From contig JAWWBN010000079.1 of NCBI GenBank assembly GCA_033720955.1, positions 1 to 14,713 of the forward strand: a DNA stretch of 14,713 nucleotides. Reading direction: 5' to 3'. The DNA is from JAWWBN01 sp033720955 (GTDB lineage Bacteria; Acidobacteriota; Thermoanaerobaculia; Multivoradales; JAHEKO01). Below the pieces are notes generated by a model. That model was not told where the DNA came from and ran no database searches. It saw only the letters and a list, made by a program, of their open reading frames with translations. The translations under genes and the position numbers were made by a program. Positions 7,418-13,652 of this stretch are shown piece by piece (the first letter of the stretch is position 1; each line of letters starts with the position of its first letter).

Positions 7418-8752
7418 ATGAGACCTCTCGGTCCCAGCTCGAATGCCATCGCCCCGCTCGCCGCTCTCGGCCTCCTGGTCACGGTCGCCGCCTGTGGGGG
7501 CGGAGCCGGCGCGCCGCCGGCCGATCCCGGGGAGTGGCCTCGCTTCCGCGGTCCCGGGGGCAACGGCGTCACCGAGGCCACGGGTCTGCCGGTGGAGTGG
7601 AGCGCCGACAGCCCCAACGTCCGCTGGCGGACCGAGATCCCCGGCATCGGCAACTCGTCGCCCATCGTGAGCCACGGCCGCGTCTTCCTGACCACCGCCG
7701 TCGACACCGGCGAGCGGCAGCTCTCCCGCCGGGTGGTCGCGCTCGATCTCGACAGCGGGGGCATCCTCTGGCAGCGCGAGGTCACGGCGGGAGAGGAGGA
7801 GCAGAAGCACCCGCTGAACACCTCCGCGGCACCGACGCCGGTCACCGACGGACGGGTGGTCTACGCCCACTTCGGCGACGTCCTGGTGGCGCTGGACCGG
7901 GAGGGCGAGGAGCTGTGGAGCACCGTGATCGATCCGGACTACCTGGAGTTCTCCCACTACGGCGCCGGCAGCTCGCCCGTGCTCACCGAGAAGGCGGTCA
8001 TCGTCGCGCAGGACCGCGAGACCGGTGAGAAGGCGGCCGGATGGATCGGCGCCTTCGACCGTCGGACCGGTAGGGAGCTCTGGCGCGAGAGCTGGACCGA
8101 CCGCTGCTGCTCCTACACCACCCCCTTGATCCGGGATCGCGGAGCCGGCGAGGAGATCATCTTCCCGCAGCAGGGGATGATCGTCGCCTACGCCGCGGAG
8201 GATGGCCGGACGCTGTGGACCCACGAGCTGGTGGTCAACCAGCCGGTGGCCAGCCCCGTCACTCCGGAGCCCGATCTGCTCGTCTTCCTGAGCGGCGCCA
8301 ACCAGGTGCGCGTCGCGCAGGCCATTCGGCTGACCGGCGCCGGCTCCGAGACCCGCCCCGAGGCCCTCTGGCAGGCGACCCGGGTGGTGCCGCAGACCTC
8401 CTCCCCGGTGGTCTACCAGGGCCTCCTGTACAGCACCACGGACGCCGGAGGTATGGTCGCCCGTCCGGTGGACGACCTGAACCCGTTCTACACCCGCCGC
8501 CTGCCCTCCACCGCCTACGAGTCCTCCCTGGTGGCCGGCGACGGCAAGGTCTACGCCAACAACATGCGGGGCGAGACGGCGGTGGTGCGGGCGGGATCCC
8601 GCTTCGAGCTCCTGGCGCTGAACTCGCTCGGCGAGCGGGGCTCCAACGCCTCGCCCGCGGTGGCCGGCAGCAGCCTGCTCATCCGCACCCGCAGGGGCCT
8701 CTTCCGGATCGACGGTCCGGGTCCGCAGGGCGCCGAGCCCGCGGGGGGCTAG
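7418..8752 (+). CDS. PQQ-like beta-propeller lipoprotein
   Basis: A 444-residue lipoprotein. Residues 1-25 are a signal sequence ending in the lipobox VAAC, which makes Cys26 the lipidated residue. A Gly/Ala/Pro linker leads to EWPRFRGPGGNGV (39-51) and then repeated propeller strands of the type A-L-D-x-x-x-G-x-x-x-W: VVALDLDSGGILWQ (106-119), LVALDREGEELWS (156-168), IGAFDRRTGRELWR (210-223) and IVAYAAEDGRTLWT (255-268). Less regular blades follow to the end. The start is firm: AAGAGGAG sits five bases before the ATG. It looks like a BamB-like or generic PQQ-like propeller rather than a quinoprotein dehydrogenase, because the length is short and no full dehydrogenase set is seen. An odd feature is the adjacent cysteine pair at 230-231 (DRCCSYTTP). 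The stop codon overlaps that of purA on the other strand, so no terminator fits between them. Confidence 0.88.
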   Translation: MRPLGPSSNAIAPLAALGLLVTVAACGGGAGAPPADPGEWPRFRGPGGNGVTEATGLPVEWSADSPNVRWRTEIPGIGNSSPIVSHGRVFLTTAVDTGERQLSRRVVALDLDSGGILWQREVTAGEEEQKHPLNTSAAPTPVTDGRVVYAHFGDVLVALDREGEELWSTVIDPDYLEFSHYGAGSSPVLTEKAVIVAQDRETGEKAAGWIGAFDRRTGRELWRESWTDRCCSYTTPLIRDRGAGEEIIFPQQGMIVAYAAEDGRTLWTHELVVNQPVASPVTPEPDLLVFLSGANQVRVAQAIRLTGAGSETRPEALWQATRVVPQTSSPVVYQGLLYSTTDAGGMVARPVDDLNPFYTRRLPSTAYESSLVAGDGKVYANNMRGETAVVRAGSRFELLALNSLGERGSNASPAVAGSSLLIRTRRGLFRIDGPGPQGAEPAGG

Positions 8753-10089
8753 ACGGCGGCGTCGCGGTGGGCGCGGATCCCCGCCGCGCCCCCCGGCACC
8801 AGCCGTCCGACCACGGGCAGCTCGCGCACCACCGTCTCCTCGCGCCGCGGGCCGCTGGAGATCAACGCCACCGGCGCCCCCACCTCCTCCTCCACGGCGG
8901 CGACGTAGGCTCGGGCCCGGGCGGGCAGCCGGTCGTGGTCCAGAGTGCCCACGGTGGTCTCCCGCCACCCCGGCAGCCGGCGGTAGACCGGCTCGGCCGT
9001 GGCCAGCTCCTCGAGCGACGACGGCAGTCCGCGCACCACCCTCCCTCCGAGCCGGTAGCCGGTGCAGACGAGGATCTCGTCCAGGTCGTCGAGCACGTCG
9101 AGCTTGGTGAGGGCGATGGCGTCCACGCCGTTGATCCGGCGGGTGTGGCGCGCGACGACGGCGTCGAACCAGCCGCACCGCCGGGGCCGACCCGTGGTGG
9201 TCCCGAACTCGTTGCCGCGCTCGCGCAGCAGCTCCCCCGCTCCGCCCGCCAGCTCGGTCGGGAAGGGGCCGCCGCCCACCCGGGTCGTGTACGCCTTGAG
9301 CACGCCCAGGACGCCGTCGAGACGGCTCGGGGGCACCCCCGTCCCGGTGGCCGCACCGCCGACGCTGGCGCTCGAGCTGGTGACGTAGGGGTAGGTGCCG
9401 TGGTCCAGGTCGAGAAGGGTCCCCTGCGCCCCCTCGAAGAGCAGGCTCTCGCCGGCGTCGATCCAGTCGTTGAGCAGCTCCTCGACGTCCCCCAGGTAGG
9501 GGTCGAGCCGCGCCGCCCAGTCGCGGCAGATCGCGACCGTCTCGCCCGGCCCGGCGGTCTCGGTGCCCAGGTGCTCGAGCTGCGGACCGATCACTTCGAG
9601 CGCCACCTCCACGAGGCGCTCGAGGCCGTGGGCGGAGAGGTCCCGCACCCGCAGCCCGTAACGACCCGCCTTCGCCTCGTAGGCGGGGCCGATGCCGCGG
9701 GCCGTGGTGCCGATGGCGTCGCCACCCCGCGCCCGCTCGCGGGCCGCGTCGAGCTCGATGTGCTGGGGCAGGATCACGTGGGCTCGCCGTGAGATCCAGA
9801 GCCTCCCCTCGACCTCGACGCCGGCCGCCACGAGCCCGGAAAGCTCCTCGAAGAGGCTCGCCGGGTGAATGACCATGCCGTTGCCCAGGACGCACTTCTT
9901 GCCCGGGTGGAGAACCCCCGAGGGGACGAGGTGGAGGGCGAAGTGGCGATCGCCGAACTTCACCGTGTGTCCGGCGTTGTTGCCGCCCTGGAAACGGACG
10001 ACGGCGTCGAAGGCCGGACAGAGCAGATCGACGATCTTCCCCTTCCCCTCGTCGCCCCACTGCATGCCGATGACGACCGTGTTGGGCAT
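8749..10089 (-). CDS. purA: Adenylosuccinate synthetase
   Basis: A 446-residue GTP-dependent enzyme that joins IMP and aspartate to form adenylosuccinate, the first committed step of AMP synthesis, in the cytoplasm. The N-terminus gives the P-loop-like GDEGKGK (12-18) with catalytic Asp13, then NNAGHT with His41, both at the same positions as in the E. coli enzyme. Downstream come GTTARGIGPAY, LFEGAQGTLLDLDHGTYP, VGGGPFPTEL, GNEFGTTTGRPRRCGW and the base-recognition segment ALTKLDVLDDLDEI. Length is normal for bacteria and nothing is missing. The start at the ATG (10089) matches the universal family N-terminus (MPNTVVIGMQWGDEGKGK), although the frame stays open far upstream and no ribosome site is evident. 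Purine genes do not surround it. It has its own promoter candidate at 10128-10156 and lies 119 bases downstream of the PHA cluster. Confidence 0.98.
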   Translation of the reverse strand: MPNTVVIGMQWGDEGKGKIVDLLCPAFDAVVRFQGGNNAGHTVKFGDRHFALHLVPSGVLHPGKKCVLGNGMVIHPASLFEELSGLVAAGVEVEGRLWISRRAHVILPQHIELDAARERARGGDAIGTTARGIGPAYEAKAGRYGLRVRDLSAHGLERLVEVALEVIGPQLEHLGTETAGPGETVAICRDWAARLDPYLGDVEELLNDWIDAGESLLFEGAQGTLLDLDHGTYPYVTSSSASVGGAATGTGVPPSRLDGVLGVLKAYTTRVGGGPFPTELAGGAGELLRERGNEFGTTTGRPRRCGWFDAVVARHTRRINGVDAIALTKLDVLDDLDEILVCTGYRLGGRVVRGLPSSLEELATAEPVYRRLPGWRETTVGTLDHDRLPARARAYVAAVEEEVGAPVALISSGPRREETVVRELPVVGRLVPGGAAGIRAHRDAAV

Positions 10090-10208
10090 GAAGGGAACCG
10101 GGGGGTCCGCCGCAGGGAACCGTCGGCAGGGTAGCAGAGGGTCTCCGGACCGGCAAGACGGGGTGGTCGTACAGAATTCCGTAGCACTTCCCCCGACGAG
10201 TTCCGGTC
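10090..10208. other. Intergenic gap between the PHA-cluster patatin and purA
   Basis: These 119 bases hold the purA promoter candidate. An imperfect 14-bp palindrome, TACAGAATTCCGTA (10170-10183), lies upstream of that promoter. No T-tailed hairpin is seen after the patatin stop, so read-through from the PHA operon into purA cannot be excluded. Confidence 0.4.
10128..10156 (-). promoter_or_regulatory. Candidate purA promoter
   Basis: On the minus strand TTGCCG (10156-10151) and TACCCT (10133-10128) are separated by 17 bases, and TG precedes the -10 by one base (TGC-TACCCT). The layout is the same as that proposed for the receptor gene. The leader would be about 30-35 bases. Individual box matches are moderate (4 of 6 and 3 of 6). 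Confidence 0.42.
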
Positions 10209-11426
10209 TCAGCCGGCGGCGCCGTGCTCCACGTAGTCGTCGAGCTGGTCGAGCAGCCGGCCGAGCTCGTCCACCACCGGTAGCTTGCGCCCCCCCTCGT
10301 CCAGACCCACGCCCTCCCACAGCGAGCGCGAGGGGTCGGCCAACACCTCCACCCGCAGCGTGATGCCGTGGCGGGCGAGCTTCGGCGCCAGCTCGTCCTT
10401 GCGCTCCAGCAGGTCCCGGCGGGTCGCCCGGTAGGCGTGCTCGCAGACGTCCTTACGCGAGGCGAAGCTGAAGATGTTGTTGAAGAACATCCTGTAGTCG
10501 GTGCGGCGGGGCTCGATCAGGACCACCTCGGCGTCCCCGTACCGACCCTCGTAACGGGCCATCCCCGCCTCCATGCGGGAGTGGATCAGCGTGCGGAAGG
10601 TCTGCGAGATGACCGAGGGCCACCCCCGGTCGATCAGCTTGCCGCGGCGCATGACGCCGTCGTGCACCGCGCGCCGGGTGTCCACCGGCACGATCGGGTT
10701 GACGCACAGCACCAGGTCGGCGCCGGCGTCCAGCGCCACCGAGGCGTGGACCGTCTTCACCAGCGCGCCGTCCACGTAGTGCCGGCCGTCGATCTCCACC
10801 GGCGGGTAGATCCCCGGCAGGGCCGAGCTGGCCTGGACCGCGCGCGAGATCGGCACGTGGTCGAAGCCAGGCTCACCGAAGCGCACCGCCTCGCCGGAGT
10901 CGAGATCCACCGCCACCACGTAGAGCGGCCTGCGCAGCTCCCGGAAGTCGTCGGTGCGGCCCTTGAGGGTGTAGATCTTCTCCAGGTAGGCGCGGATCGG
11001 CTCGTTGTCGAAGACCCCCACCGGCAGCGCCCGACCCAGGCGCGTGAGCGAGTCGAGGAGGCTGCGGTCGCTGGGGTTCTTCAGGTACTTCGACAGCGAC
11101 TCCCAGAGCAGTCGCGGCACTCGGCCCATCCGGTGCGCGATCTCGCCCACCGCCGGGGTGAGGAAGATCTCCGAGGTGAAGGGGTGCTGCCCCGGGTCCT
11201 GACGCACGATGGCCCGGCACTGCTGCCGGGTGGTGATTCCGTTGACCAGGTTGGAGCCGATGAAGGCGCCGGCGCTCACGCCGACGTAGACCCCGAGATC
11301 GGTCAGGTCGATGCCGTCGAAGGCCTCGTCGATGGCCCGGAGGGCGCCGATCTCGTAGATGGCGCCCTCCAGGCCACCGCCGGCCAGGGCGATGCCGATC
11401 TTGGACTGCCTCGCGGCTGCCGTCAC
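10209..11426 (-). CDS. Patatin-like phospholipase in the PHA cluster
   Basis: A 405-residue patatin-fold hydrolase. The oxyanion loop is AGGGLEGAIYEIGAL (15-29), the nucleophile elbow GVSAG with Ser51, and the catalytic Asp219 in YVDGALVKT; the dyad is complete. Compared with the patatin at 839-1612 it has a long insertion between nucleophile and Asp, and a C-terminal extension of about 100 residues that ends in an acidic segment. It has no signal peptide or membrane segment, so it is cytoplasmic or granule/membrane-associated. The start is a GTG at 11426 with GGAG nine bases upstream; the family N-terminus follows closely. It lies 17 bases after the phasin stop on the same strand and is probably the last gene of the phaR-phasin operon. 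That context suggests an esterase or lipase working at the PHA granule surface, for example on polymer or on the granule boundary layer. This role is inference; the family is mostly annotated as phospholipase. Confidence 0.88.
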   Translation of the reverse strand: MTAAARQSKIGIALAGGGLEGAIYEIGALRAIDEAFDGIDLTDLGVYVGVSAGAFIGSNLVNGITTRQQCRAIVRQDPGQHPFTSEIFLTPAVGEIAHRMGRVPRLLWESLSKYLKNPSDRSLLDSLTRLGRALPVGVFDNEPIRAYLEKIYTLKGRTDDFRELRRPLYVVAVDLDSGEAVRFGEPGFDHVPISRAVQASSALPGIYPPVEIDGRHYVDGALVKTVHASVALDAGADLVLCVNPIVPVDTRRAVHDGVMRRGKLIDRGWPSVISQTFRTLIHSRMEAGMARYEGRYGDAEVVLIEPRRTDYRMFFNNIFSFASRKDVCEHAYRATRRDLLERKDELAPKLARHGITLRVEVLADPSRSLWEGVGLDEGGRKLPVVDELGRLLDQLDDYVEHGAAG

Positions 11427-11443
11427 GGTTCGCCGCTCCGCGG

Positions 11444-11881
11444 TCAGGCGGTCTTCGTCGTGGTGCGCTTCGACTTGGCGGCCGGACGCTTGGAGCCCGA
11501 CGACTTCAGTCCGTCGATCTTGAGGGTCAGCTCCTCGACCCGCTTGGTCAGCTTCTGGATCTCGGAGCGCGTCGGCACGCCGAGACGCTTGAGGGCGGCG
11601 GCGATCTTCTCGTCCACCGTGTCCTCCAGCTTCGACCAGCTCGACTCGGCCTTGTCCCGCGCCTCCTCGACGCGATCCTCGACCTTCTCCTGAACCTCCT
11701 TCATCCGCTTCTTCGAGCGCCGCTCGAAGCTCTCGCCGCGCTCGACCAGGCTGGAGAAGAGCTTCTCGCCCTCCTCCTCGGCCATGGCGACGGCGCCGAG
11801 GCCGGCCAGCCAGATCTTCTGCGCCGACTCGCGCAGCTCGGCGGGGATGACGTTCTTCTCACGCTTCTTCTTCGTGGTCAT
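11444..11881 (-). CDS. Phasin, PHA granule-associated protein (PhaF/PhaI type)
   Basis: A 145-residue amphipathic helical protein that coats polyhydroxyalkanoate granules. Residues 23-50 (KIWLAGLGAVAMAEEEGEKL onward to LVERGE) are the conserved phasin signature. Residues about 55-100 are a highly charged helical/coiled-coil stretch. AALKRLGVPTRSEIQKLTKR (95-114) then leads into VEELTLKI, the typical C-terminal part of this family. The last 20 residues are a basic Lys/Arg/Ala/Thr tail (SKRPAAKSKRTTTKTA), a short version of the DNA-binding tail of PhaF proteins. The start is firm: AGGAGGAA lies six bases before the ATG. It follows phaR by 44 bases with no terminator visible, so co-transcription is likely, and the strong ribosome site would give much more phasin than regulator. 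Family assignment is confident; nucleoid attachment is inference. Confidence 0.93.
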   Translation of the reverse strand: MTTKKKREKNVIPAELRESAQKIWLAGLGAVAMAEEEGEKLFSSLVERGESFERRSKKRMKEVQEKVEDRVEEARDKAESSWSKLEDTVDEKIAAALKRLGVPTRSEIQKLTKRVEELTLKIDGLKSSGSKRPAAKSKRTTTKTA

Positions 11882-11925
11882 GGGATTCCTCCTGTGGTTT
11901 TTTCCCGTTGTCTCGTCGGTTGCTT

Positions 11926-12471
11926 CTAGCTCTTCTTGGCCGCGCTCTTGGTGGCGGCCTTCTTGCGGGCCGCCGGACGCTTCTTCGCCGCGGCGGCGGT
12001 CTTGCGGGCGACTCCCGAGGCCGCCTTCTTCGGACGCTGGGCGGGGGTCTTCCGCCGCGCCGGCTCCTGCTCCAGGGTGCTCAGAGAGGCCTCGAGACCC
12101 TCCAGCCGGGAGCGCAGGGTCTCCATCTCCTCGCGCACCCGGCGCAGCGGACCCACCCGCTCCAGCGACTTCTGGAACAGCCGGTCCATCCCCTGCTGCA
12201 TCTGCTCGACGCCGGTGGTCACCGCCTGCTCGCCGCGCCGCACGAACTCGTGCAGCACGTCGGCGGAGAGGGGGAAACGGCCGCTGCGACCCTCCTCGAG
12301 GATCACCTGGGTCAGCGTGTGGGTGGTGACGTCCTCGCCCGAGGCGTTGTCGATCACCCGCACTTCCTGGCCGCGACGCACGAAGGAGGCGATCTCCTCC
12401 AGCGAGACGTAGCGGCTCTCTTCGGTGTCGTAGAGCTTGCGGCTCTCGTAGCGCTTGATCAGTCGAACCAT
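11926..12471 (-). CDS. phaR: Polyhydroxyalkanoate synthesis regulator PhaR
   Basis: A 181-residue DNA-binding repressor that responds to PHA granules. Residues 1-60 are the PHB/PHA accumulation regulator DNA-binding domain (MVRLIKRYESRKLYDTEESR, then YVSLEEIASFVRRGQEVRVI and DVTTHTLTQVILEE). Residues about 66-107 are the PHB_acc-type segment (FPLSADVLHEFVRRGEQAV onward), followed by a charged coiled coil (about 107-134). Residues 139-181 form a Lys/Ala/Arg-rich tail resembling histone H1 or AlgP, which is longer than I expect in this family. The ATG at 12471 has GGGAGA six bases upstream and gives the conserved family N-terminus. An in-frame ATG at 12498 and the longer open frame to 12573 are rejected because they would place the promoter and operators inside the gene. 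Known family members repress phasin and their own gene until granules titrate them. Here phaR is first in the operon, under three dyad sites. Confidence 0.94.
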   Translation of the reverse strand: MVRLIKRYESRKLYDTEESRYVSLEEIASFVRRGQEVRVIDNASGEDVTTHTLTQVILEEGRSGRFPLSADVLHEFVRRGEQAVTTGVEQMQQGMDRLFQKSLERVGPLRRVREEMETLRSRLEGLEASLSTLEQEPARRKTPAQRPKKAASGVARKTAAAAKKRPAARKKAATKSAAKKS

Positions 12472-12496
12472 CGTAGTCTCCCGTTTCGGTCGGTCA

Positions 12497-12511
12497 TGCC
12501 GCCCTGCGGCA
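12497..12511 (-). promoter_or_regulatory. Operator-like dyad 1 (downstream of the phaR transcription start)
   Basis: On the minus strand TGCCGCAGGGCGGCA has perfect 6-bp arms around three bases. It is identical to the other two sites at 13 of 15 positions. It lies roughly 5-20 bases downstream of the predicted start site, where a bound protein would block promoter clearance. Confidence 0.65.
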
Positions 12512-12522
12512 GCGACACCCAC

Positions 12523-12552
12523 TTTATACCGCACTGCGGCATAAACTGTCAA
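12523..12552 (-). promoter_or_regulatory. phaR operon promoter, near-consensus sigma-70
   Basis: On the minus strand TTGACA (12552-12547) is a perfect -35 box, and TATAAA (12528-12523) matches the -10 consensus at 5 of 6 positions, with an 18-base spacer. Transcription should start near 12516, giving a leader of about 45 bases before the phaR ATG. It is the AT-richest stretch nearby and by far the best promoter in the window, as expected for a strong promoter that is held down by a repressor. Confidence 0.82.
12524..12544 (-). promoter_or_regulatory. Operator-like dyad 2 (between -35 and -10 of phaR)
   Basis: The core TGCCGCAGTGCGGTA (12541-12527) extends to 9-bp arms with one mismatch, giving a 21-bp palindrome that fills the spacer and overlaps the -10 box. 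A protein bound here would directly exclude RNA polymerase. PhaR itself is the likely ligand, given known autoregulation in the family. Confidence 0.72.
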
Positions 12553-12557
12553 GTCCC

Positions 12558-12572
12558 TTCCGCGCTGCGGCA
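12558..12572 (-). promoter_or_regulatory. Operator-like dyad 3 (upstream of the phaR -35)
   Basis: On the minus strand TGCCGCAGCGCGGAA has 5 of 6 arm matches and shares 13 of 15 positions with the other two sites. It lies a few bases upstream of the -35 box. Its centre is 31 bp from dyad 2, and dyads 1 and 2 are 30 bp apart, so all three fall on nearly the same face of the helix. Confidence 0.62.
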
Positions 12573-12587
12573 AAACCGGCTCGCGCG

Positions 12588-13652
12588 TCAGCCCAGCCGC
12601 TCGGCCAGACGACGCGCCAGCCGCGAGAGGGAGGCGAGGTCGCTGGGCTCGCTGGGCAGAAGCGGCACGGCGATGAGGGGGTGATCGGGCAGCAGCGTCT
12701 TCAGCGCCGCCAGACCGTCGTGGTCACGGCGCCCCAGCCAGGCGAGGAGCTGCCGTCCGTCGGAGGGATCGATCTCGCCGCCCTCCGGCGCCGCGCCGTC
12801 CGGCCGGGGGTGGACCCGGTTGACCACCAGGGGGCCCAGACCGTAGCCGGTCTCCCCGAGCTTGCGGGCGAAGAAGAGCGCGTCGGGAATCTTCTCCTCG
12901 CCCGGTCCGGCCACCAGCACGAACCGGGTGTCGGCGCCGCGGAGGAGCTTCTCGACCTCGGCGGCGCGCTCCTCGAAGCCGGAGTAGAGCGGCGCGAAAG
13001 CCTGGAAGAACTCCGACATGTCGCGCAGGAGGTCGAGGCCCACCACCTCGTCCAGGAACCGCTCCACCCGGCTGCCCAGCGGTCCCAGCATCGCCGCCGG
13101 CTTGAGCCGTCCCCGGTCGTCGAACCACCGCTTGAGGGCGATCTTCAACACCCCGCTGTTGAGGAAGCCGACGATGCGCTGGGGCGCCTCGAGGAAGTCG
13201 AGCGCCTGCCGGGTGGGCGGGGTGTCGAGGACGATGCGCCGGTAGCGACCCGACCGGGCCACCTCGAAGAGCCGCTCCACGGCCATGTACTCCAGGATCC
13301 CTCCCAGGCTGCCGGCAAGGTTGTGGTAGTACCGGTTGCCGAGGATCCGGGCGCGCGCCTCGTCGTCGGGGGCGTAGCGCGCGATCAGCCGATCGAAGGT
13401 GCCGCGGGCGTCCAGCAGGCTGGCGGCCAGCTCTACTCCCGGTCCGGCGTCCACCGCCACCTCGCGATCGCGCGCGCTCTCCCCCACCCCCAGGGCGTCC
13501 TTGAGCCGCAGCGAGGGGTCGAAGGTCATCACCAGGGTCGGCTCCCCCTCCTGGGCCAGGCCGAGACCCAGCGCGGCGGCGAGGGTGGTCTTGCCCACCC
13601 CGCCCGAGCCGACGACGACGACCAGGGGCGGCAGGCTCTCCGACAGGCTCAC
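12588..13652 (-). CDS. ArsA/Get3-like ATPase, subunit lacking the signature lysine
   Basis: A 354-residue P-loop ATPase of the ArsA/Get3 (anion-transporting/tail-anchored protein) superfamily. The P-loop is GSGGVGKTT (15-23). Family members usually have GKGGVGKT, so Ser16 replaces the signature lysine that acts across the dimer interface. TFDPSLRLKDALGV (43-56) corresponds to the DPA-HSLSD switch region. NLAGSLGGILEYMAVERLFE (111-130) and LDTPPTRQALDFL (142-154, Walker B/switch II) follow. No arsenite-binding cysteine cluster is seen. It has no second ATPase half, so it must pair with itself or with the partner encoded upstream. The start is a GTG at 13652, overlapping the TGA of that partner by 4 bp, with GGGAGG six bases before it. 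A heterodimer with the upstream product is the most natural reading. The cargo is unknown. Confidence 0.86.
   Translation of the reverse strand: MSLSESLPPLVVVVGSGGVGKTTLAAALGLGLAQEGEPTLVMTFDPSLRLKDALGVGESARDREVAVDAGPGVELAASLLDARGTFDRLIARYAPDDEARARILGNRYYHNLAGSLGGILEYMAVERLFEVARSGRYRRIVLDTPPTRQALDFLEAPQRIVGFLNSGVLKIALKRWFDDRGRLKPAAMLGPLGSRVERFLDEVVGLDLLRDMSEFFQAFAPLYSGFEERAAEVEKLLRGADTRFVLVAGPGEEKIPDALFFARKLGETGYGLGPLVVNRVHPRPDGAAPEGGEIDPSDGRQLLAWLGRRDHDGLAALKTLLPDHPLIAVPLLPSEPSDLASLSRLARRLAERLG

Noticed and set aside
5641..8028. A long plus-strand open frame opposite the S10 carboxypeptidase
   Set aside because: It is a mirror of a gene with a complete catalytic triad and signal peptide, and its own translation has no domain or plausible start.
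7346..10156. A 900-plus-codon minus-strand open frame across the lipoprotein and purA genes
   Set aside because: It is out of frame with purA and antisense to the lipoprotein. The translation is Arg/Gly/Pro-rich and without recognisable motifs.
10170..10183. Imperfect palindrome TACAGAATTCCGTA upstream of purA as an operator
   Set aside because: It has two mismatched positions and its core is just GAATTC; it occurs once and lies upstream of the promoter candidate, so there is too little to call a site.
10090..10320. N-terminal extension of adenylosuccinate synthetase
   Set aside because: The extra 77 residues are Arg/Gly/Pro-rich, overlap the patatin gene, and precede the universal family start at 10089.
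12472..12573. N-terminal extension of PhaR from upstream in-frame starts
   Set aside because: The extension would run through the -10 box and operator dyads and adds sequence not found in the family; the 12471 ATG has a good ribosome site.
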